Below are positions 59,222 through 64,000 of a stretch of 64,000 nt of DNA, piece after piece. Position 1 is the stretch's first letter. Each line of letters starts with the position of its first letter. The position numbers were made by a program, and so were the translations under genes. This DNA comes from Dysosmobacter segnis (GTDB taxonomy: Bacteria; Bacillota; Clostridia; Oscillospirales; Oscillospiraceae), in NCBI RefSeq assembly GCF_014297285.1, contig NZ_JACOQI010000007.1, forward strand, positions 1 through 64,000, read 5' to 3'. The notes below the pieces were generated by a model that was not told the DNA's origin, ran no database searches, and saw only the letters and a list, made by a program, of their open reading frames with translations.

Positions 59222-60220
59222 ATGGCAGTCAATTTAAAGGGCCGCAGCTTTCTCTCGCTGGCCGATTTTACCCCGGAGGAGCTTCGCTACCTGCTGGATC
59301 TGGGCCACGACCTGAAGGCCAAGCGGCGGGCAGGCGTCTGCGCCCCCACCATGCAGGGCAAGCACATTGTCCTGCTGTTTGAAAAGACCTCCACTCGCAC
59401 CCGCTGTTCCTTTGAGGTAGCGGCCACCCAGGAGGGCGCCCATGTCACCTATCTGGACGCCGGTTCTTCCCAGATGGGCAAAAAGGAATCTCTGGAGGAC
59501 AGCGCCAAGGTGCTGGGCCGGTTCTTTGACGGCATCGAGTACCGGGGCTACGAGCAGTCCGTGGTGGAGGATCTTGCCAAGTGGTCCGGTGTGCCGGTGT
59601 GGAACGGCCTGACGGACGCCGACCATCCCACCCAGATCTTAGCGGATCTGATGACCATTGAGGAGCACTGCAAAAAGCCTTTAAACAAGATCAAGGTGGT
59701 GTTCCCCGGCGATGTGCGGAACAACATGTGCTATGCGTGGATGATGGGCGCAGCCAAGTTGGGAATGCACTTTGTAGCCATGGGGCCGGAGGAGCTGGCC
59801 AAGCAGATGGATCAGGAGGTGGTGCAGTCCACCTTTGCCGAGGCCCGGAAAAACGGCGGCCTCATCGAGATCACTGACCACGCAGAAGACTTAAAGGGCG
59901 CTGACGTGATCTATGGTGATGTGTGGGCTTCCATGGGTGAGGAAGCCCAGATCCCGGAGCGGGTAGGGCTGCTGTCCCCCTTCCGGGTGACGATGGACAC
60001 CCTGAAGGCCACGGAGAATCCCGACGTGCTGTATCTCCACTGTCTCCCCTCCTTCCACGATTTTGAAACGAAAATGGCGAAGGAATGGCAGGCCAAGGGC
60101 GTGGACATCCGGGAGGTCACCGACGAGGTGTTCCGCTCCCGTCACAGCGTGGTTTTCGACGAGGCGGAGAACCGGATGCACTCCATCAAGGCCGTGATGG
60201 TGGCTACCATCGGCGCATAA
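59222..60220 (+). CDS. arcB: Ornithine carbamoyltransferase (catabolic)
   Basis: The product has 332 residues. The ATG at 59222 gives the normal N-terminus MAVNLKGRSFLSLADF, although the frame is open much further upstream. The carbamoyl-phosphate motif is EKTSTRTRCSFE near 54-65, then DHPTQILADL near 134-143 and the ornithine motif HCLPSFHD near 270-277. In the deiminase pathway it splits citrulline to ornithine and carbamoyl phosphate. The arcD-like gene follows 27 bases later. A carbamate kinase gene (arcC) is not present here. Confidence 0.97.
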   Translation: MAVNLKGRSFLSLADFTPEELRYLLDLGHDLKAKRRAGVCAPTMQGKHIVLLFEKTSTRTRCSFEVAATQEGAHVTYLDAGSSQMGKKESLEDSAKVLGRFFDGIEYRGYEQSVVEDLAKWSGVPVWNGLTDADHPTQILADLMTIEEHCKKPLNKIKVVFPGDVRNNMCYAWMMGAAKLGMHFVAMGPEELAKQMDQEVVQSTFAEARKNGGLIEITDHAEDLKGADVIYGDVWASMGEEAQIPERVGLLSPFRVTMDTLKATENPDVLYLHCLPSFHDFETKMAKEWQAKGVDIREVTDEVFRSRHSVVFDEAENRMHSIKAVMVATIGA

Positions 60221-60247
60221 GTCAGTCCGCAAGGAGGAAGTGTTCCC

Positions 60248-61636
60248 ATGGAGCAACGCAAATTCCAGATGCCCACCGCGTATACGATCCTGTTCTGCCT
60301 GATTCTTCTGGTGGCACTGTCCACATGGTTCATCCCGGCGGGCAGTTATGACTACGCCGATGGTATCCCCATCTCCGGCAGCTATCACGCCGTCGCCCCC
60401 GCGCCGCAGGGCATCGGTGCGGCACTGAAGGCCGCCTTCCGAGGCTTTTATGACGCAGTGGATGTCTGCGTGTTCATCCTGATGGTGGGCGGTTTTCTGG
60501 GCGTTGTGATGAAGACCGGGGCCATCGACGCCGGAGTCAGCAACGTGATTTCCCGGCTGCAAGGCCGGGAAAACCTGCTCATTACTATTTTAATGCTGTT
60601 TTTCGGTCTGGGCGGCACCACCTACGGCATGTGGGAGGAGACCATGGCCTTCTTCCCTCTGCTGCTGCCTATTTTTCTGGCGGCGGGCTATGACGCGGTG
60701 GTGGGCGTGGCGGTGATCCTGCTGGGGGCCGGGGCCGGCGTCATCGCCTCCACGGTGAATCCCTTCGCCACCGGCATCGCCGCAGGCTTCGCCGGGGTCT
60801 CTCTGGGAGAGGGCCTTCTCTGGCGGCTCATTCAGTTCGTGATCTTTGAGGGTGCCGCCATCTGGTATGTCTCCGCCTACGCCGCCCGGATAAAGCGGGA
60901 CCCAAGCCGCTCCGTGGTGGGCATCGGCGCAGGCAGGCTTCACGCAGACGTGGGCCGCGTCCAGCCTCTCACCCGGCGTCACGCCGCCATCCTCCTTATT
61001 TTTGCCGCCACCTTCCTCACCATGATCTACGGCGTTATTCCCTTTGATGAAATGGGCCTGCCCCTGCCGGTCTTGGGCTGGTGGTTCCCGGAGCTGTCCG
61101 CTCTGTTTTTAGTGGCGGGCATCGTGGTGGGGCTGATGGACCGGCTCAGCGAGGTGGAGTTGGCGGAGACCTTCGTCTCCGGCTGTACGGATCTTTTGGG
61201 CGTAGCCTTCATCATCGGCATCAGCCGGGGCATCACCGTACTGATGAATGACGGCCATATCACCGACACCATTCTTCACTGGGGAGAGACGGCCCTCTCC
61301 GGCCTTGGCTCCACCTCCTTCGTGTTGCTGGTCTTTTTGATCTACCTGCCGTTGTCCGTGCTGATTCCGTCCTCCTCCGGTCTGGCCACACTGTCCGTGC
61401 CGGTGGTGGCTCCGCTGGGACAGTTCGCCGGGGTGGGCGGTGACGTGGTGGTGACGGCCTTCCAGTCCGCCTGCGGTCTTGTGAATCTGGTGACGCCTAC
61501 CGCCGCCGTGGTGATGGGCGCGCTGGCGCTGGGCCGCATCCCCTACGAAAAATGGCTGAAATTCGTGTGGAAGCTGATACTGCTTTTCCTGCTGCTGACC
61601 GGCCTATTGCTGGTGCTTGCAGCCGCGCTGTCCTGA
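60248..61636 (+). CDS. YfcC/ArcD-type arginine-ornithine antiporter-like transporter
   Basis: The product has 462 residues, ATG at 60248 behind AAGGAGG. About 12 hydrophobic spans are present. The motifs FGLGGTTYGMWEETMAFFPL, ASTVNPFATGIAAGFAG and LPLSVLIPSSSGLATLSVPV identify the YfcC family (C4-dicarboxylate/arginine-ornithine transporters). Its place after arcB suggests it exchanges arginine for ornithine. It is not the classical ArcD type and the substrate is inferred from context. Confidence 0.85.
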   Translation: MEQRKFQMPTAYTILFCLILLVALSTWFIPAGSYDYADGIPISGSYHAVAPAPQGIGAALKAAFRGFYDAVDVCVFILMVGGFLGVVMKTGAIDAGVSNVISRLQGRENLLITILMLFFGLGGTTYGMWEETMAFFPLLLPIFLAAGYDAVVGVAVILLGAGAGVIASTVNPFATGIAAGFAGVSLGEGLLWRLIQFVIFEGAAIWYVSAYAARIKRDPSRSVVGIGAGRLHADVGRVQPLTRRHAAILLIFAATFLTMIYGVIPFDEMGLPLPVLGWWFPELSALFLVAGIVVGLMDRLSEVELAETFVSGCTDLLGVAFIIGISRGITVLMNDGHITDTILHWGETALSGLGSTSFVLLVFLIYLPLSVLIPSSSGLATLSVPVVAPLGQFAGVGGDVVVTAFQSACGLVNLVTPTAAVVMGALALGRIPYEKWLKFVWKLILLFLLLTGLLLVLAAALS

Positions 61637-61640
61637 TCGG

Positions 61641-61674
61641 ACCGCCGTGCCCTCCGGGGCGCGGCGGTTTTTTC
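61641..61674 (+). terminator. Terminator of the arcB-transporter operon
   Basis: ACCGCCG (61641-61647) pairs with CGGCGGT (61662-61668), followed by TTTTT. It starts five bases past the stop codon. Confidence 0.9.
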
Positions 61675-61733
61675 GCATAGCGCCGTACGCCGCCGCATAG
61701 ATATGGAAATGGACAAACACAGGAGGCGTCGCT

Positions 61734-62678
61734 ATGAAGAAATGTTTTTTTGCCTTGGTCCTGCCGCTGGCCTTGCTGCTCACCGCCTGCGGCAGAGAAC
61801 CGAGACCCGCCGCTCTCCTTTTAGGACAGGCTGCGGACTTAAACGAATCGGAGACCCTGTTGGTGATCGACGGGCAGAACATCCCCGCGTGGGAATACCT
61901 CTATTGGCTGGCACTGGACTGCCGCCAGATGGAGGAACGCTGCGAAGCTGCCGGGGAATCAGTGGACTGGACCGCTCCTCTCTCTGACGGCGGCACACTG
62001 GGGGATCTGGTAAAAGCCGATGCGTTGGCGGACACAGCCCTGTACACCGCCGTGGAGACCTGGGCGGCGGCATACGGCTGCACGCTGACGGACGTTGAGC
62101 GGAACGCACTTCCGGAACGGCACTACGCCTATCTGACGCCGGAGCAGGAGCGGCATCTGACGGAGGCCGGTGTGCAATATGCCAAATTATACGCCCTCTA
62201 CGAGACCCCCGGCAGTGCCTTGGCCCCCACGGAAAGCGAGCTGACCCTTTTTGAACAGCAAACTGCTCCGCTGACGGCAGAACGGCTCCTGATCCCTTTC
62301 GGCTCTGACCGGGAAGCCGCCCGGCAAAAGGCAGCGGAGCTGTTCGCGCATCTGAACGCCGCCGCGGATCCGGCAGCCGCCTATGATACGCTGCTGGCAG
62401 AGACCGGAGGCGCATTATTGGAAGAAACGGATTGGACGCCCTCCCTTCAGGATGCGGCGGCCGCTCTGGAACCGGGACAGTTTTCCGGCATTATCGAGAC
62501 CGAAAACGGTTTCGTCATCCTCCGGCGTCTGCCTGCGGACCGGGACGCTCTGCGGGAAGCCTACTTCGACAGCCTGCTGCAAAGTGCCGCTGATGCCAGC
62601 GAGATTCAGGTCTCTTCCGCCTATGAAACCCTGCGTCCCGCCGCCTTCTGGACCGCACTGAAGCAGGCCTCCGGCTGA
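61734..62678 (+). CDS. SurA/PrsA-like lipoprotein foldase
   Basis: The product has 314 residues. It has a lipoprotein signal with lipobox LLTAC (Cys20). The middle (about 50-150) resembles the SurA N-terminal helical domain. A parvulin-like region is around residues 180-275 (ERLLIPFGSDREAARQKAAE, GALLEETDWTPS, ALEPGQFSGIIETENGFVIL). It would assist folding of secreted proteins at the outer face of the membrane. Active-site residues of parvulin are not all evident, so it may be only a chaperone. Confidence 0.75.
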   Translation: MKKCFFALVLPLALLLTACGREPRPAALLLGQAADLNESETLLVIDGQNIPAWEYLYWLALDCRQMEERCEAAGESVDWTAPLSDGGTLGDLVKADALADTALYTAVETWAAAYGCTLTDVERNALPERHYAYLTPEQERHLTEAGVQYAKLYALYETPGSALAPTESELTLFEQQTAPLTAERLLIPFGSDREAARQKAAELFAHLNAAADPAAAYDTLLAETGGALLEETDWTPSLQDAAAALEPGQFSGIIETENGFVILRRLPADRDALREAYFDSLLQSAADASEIQVSSAYETLRPAAFWTALKQASG

Positions 62679-62776
62679 GGTCATTTTTTACATTGTTAAA
62701 TTTTCGTCAATTTAGACGAAAGTCACAACAGTTTTGTCAAAGATTTAACAAAAATTCGTGAAATACAAGATTATCG

Positions 62777-62805
62777 TTGACGGGGGCCTCAAAAGCGCCT
62801 ATAAT
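62777..62805 (+). promoter_or_regulatory. Promoter of the thiolase gene
   Basis: TTGACG (62777-62782) and TATAAT (62800-62805) have a 17-base spacer. The 120-base leader that follows contains a small GACGGA-CTT-TTCCGTC hairpin (about 62882-62897) followed by an A-rich run. Confidence 0.8.
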
Positions 62806-62924
62806 TTCATTTGCAGAGGTGGAAAACGAGTGCGTTTGCCAAAAAATTAACAAGCATCTCTGCCCCTGTTACTATAATCCTGACGGACTTTTCCGTCTAA
62901 AAAAACACAAAACGGAGGATCAAC

Positions 62925-64000
62925 ATGAAAGAACTTTATGTCGTAAATTGCTGCCGTACCGCTATCGGCTCCTTTGGTGGCTCTCTGAAGAACACCCCCG
63001 CCGTGGACATGGGCGCTATCGTTGTCAAGGAAGCCCTGAAGCGCGCTAACGTCGCTCCCGAGAACGTGGACGAGCTGATGTTCGGCTGCATCCTCACTGC
63101 CGGCCAGGGCCAGAACCCCGCCCGTCAGGTCTCTGTGAAGGCTGGCATCCCCTATTCCGTTCCCGCTTACACCGTGGGCATGGTCTGCGGCTCCGGCATG
63201 AAGTCTGTCATCGAGGGCGCCCGTTCCATCCTGGCCGGTGACTCCGACATCGTGGTCTGCGGCGGCACCGAGAACATGAGCGCTGCTCCTTACACCCTGC
63301 CCGACGAGCGCTGGGGCGCCCGTATGAGCGACAAGAAGGTTGTCGACGAGATGATCAAGGACGGCCTGTGGGACGCTTTCAACAACTATCACATGGGCAC
63401 CACCGCTGAGAACATCAATGATATCTGGGGCATCACCCGCCGCGAGCAGGATGAGTTCGCCGCAGCTTCTCAGCAGAAGGCCTGCGCTGCCCGCGACTCC
63501 GGCCGTTTCGATGACGAGATCGTTCCCGTCCCCGTGAAGGTCAAGAAGGAGATCGTGGAGTTCAAGCGTGACGAGTATCCCAAGGAGGGTGTCACCGCTG
63601 ACAGCATCGCCAAGCTGCGCGGCGCTTTCCCCGTGGGCCCCGAGTCCCCCAATCCTCAGGTTGTGAACACCTTTGAGCCCACCGGCATTCAGGACGCCGA
63701 GGATAAGGGCACGCCCCGCGTGACCGCCGCCAACGCCTCCGGTATCAATGACGGTGCTGCCGCCATCGTGCTGGCCTCCGGCGAGGCTGTTGAGAAGTAC
63801 GGCCTGAAGCCCATGGTCAAGCTGATCGGCTGGGGCCAGGGCGGTGTTGATCCCAAGATCATGGGTGTCGGCCCCGTTGTGGCTTCCCGCGCTGCTATGG
63901 CTAAGGCTGGCGTGTCCATCGAGGACATCGATCTGGTCGAGGCTAACGAGGCTTTCGCTGCTCAGTCCATCGCTGTGGCCCGCGAGCTGCACTTTGACAT
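62925..64000 (+). CDS. thlA: Acetyl-CoA C-acetyltransferase (thiolase), partial
   Basis: The first 358 codons are present: the gene runs off the right edge. It condenses two acetyl-CoA to acetoacetyl-CoA, the entry to butyrate formation. The start ATG at 62925 follows ACGGAGG. The N-terminus is VVNCCRTAIGSFGGSL, the active-site cysteine is in VGMVCGSGMKSV near 89, and NASGINDGAAA and VEANEAFAAQSIAV near 335-355 belong to the C-terminal half. Codon use is highly biased, as in nifJ, which points to strong expression. Confidence 0.95.
   Translation, partial: MKELYVVNCCRTAIGSFGGSLKNTPAVDMGAIVVKEALKRANVAPENVDELMFGCILTAGQGQNPARQVSVKAGIPYSVPAYTVGMVCGSGMKSVIEGARSILAGDSDIVVCGGTENMSAAPYTLPDERWGARMSDKKVVDEMIKDGLWDAFNNYHMGTTAENINDIWGITRREQDEFAAASQQKACAARDSGRFDDEIVPVPVKVKKEIVEFKRDEYPKEGVTADSIAKLRGAFPVGPESPNPQVVNTFEPTGIQDAEDKGTPRVTAANASGINDGAAAIVLASGEAVEKYGLKPMVKLIGWGQGGVDPKIMGVGPVVASRAAMAKAGVSIEDIDLVEANEAFAAQSIAVARELHFD

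Noticed and set aside
62847..63992. 381-residue minus-strand frame opposite the thiolase gene
   Set aside because: Shadow of a codon-biased gene. The thiolase frame on the plus strand has all active-site motifs.

Overview
The window looks like a chromosomal segment of an anaerobic, GC-rich gut Firmicute of class Clostridia (inference: Oscillospiraceae/Flavonifractor-like). About three quarters of it is integrated mobile DNA. The GC-rich chromosomal part on the right encodes pyruvate:ferredoxin oxidoreductase, rubrerythrin, the arginine deiminase pathway and a thiolase, which fits a strict anaerobe that ferments amino acids and probably makes butyrate.

Region 1 (1-9137) is the end of a Tn1549-like conjugative element (ICE-1) read leftwards: a Cys-rich protein, a RepA-like initiator, PcfB and the first 95 or so residues of the VirD4 coupling protein. 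VirD4 is cut by a further element (1 to about 6870). That element carries a large serine recombinase, TnpW, a small resolvase and an erm(B) block: erm(B) with its leader peptide, a truncated omega repressor with its operator, and a topoisomerase remnant. A duplicated-domain lipoprotein and a small membrane protein follow.

Region 2 (9138-21455) is an integrative mobilizable element (IME-2). It begins with a serine recombinase gene cut by ICE-1. It then has a TnpV module, a DUF1835 protein, a repressor, a RepA-like protein, a MobQ-type relaxase with a recognisable nic-like site, a CHC2 primase, a VapE-like helicase, iteron-like repeats and a second, intact serine recombinase.

Region 3 (21456-49641) is the right part of a larger ICE (ICE-3) whose maff2 gene was split by IME-2. 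It encodes VirB6, PrgI, VirB4, a DNA cytosine methyltransferase, a C40 peptidase, a PAPS-reductase-like protein, DUF4315, DUF4366, TopB, an ArdA fusion, and a relaxase with MobC and oriT. A TetR/ABC/MFS export cassette, a sigma-like factor, an excisionase and a tyrosine integrase follow, and the element ends in a tRNA-Arg(CCU) gene. Low-GC cargo genes with their own terminators sit between the conjugation genes: a DUF4160-like protein, a HEPN-like protein, an HNH endonuclease-like protein, and a pair made of an MBL-fold hydrolase and a membrane protein. These are the best candidates for undescribed defence or competition functions.

Region 4 (49642-64000) is chromosome: a degenerate tRNA-Arg-like sequence, nifJ, yifB/comM, a 22-codon hydrophobic microprotein with a near-consensus promoter, rubrerythrin, thiamine pyrophosphokinase, arcA, a 900-base palindrome-rich gap, arcB, an arcD-like transporter, a SurA/PrsA-like lipoprotein and the start of a thiolase.

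Together the left 49.6 kb is a four-level nest: erm(B) element in ICE-1, ICE-1 in IME-2, IME-2 in ICE-3, ICE-3 in tRNA-Arg. Each level carries its own transfer or integration functions.
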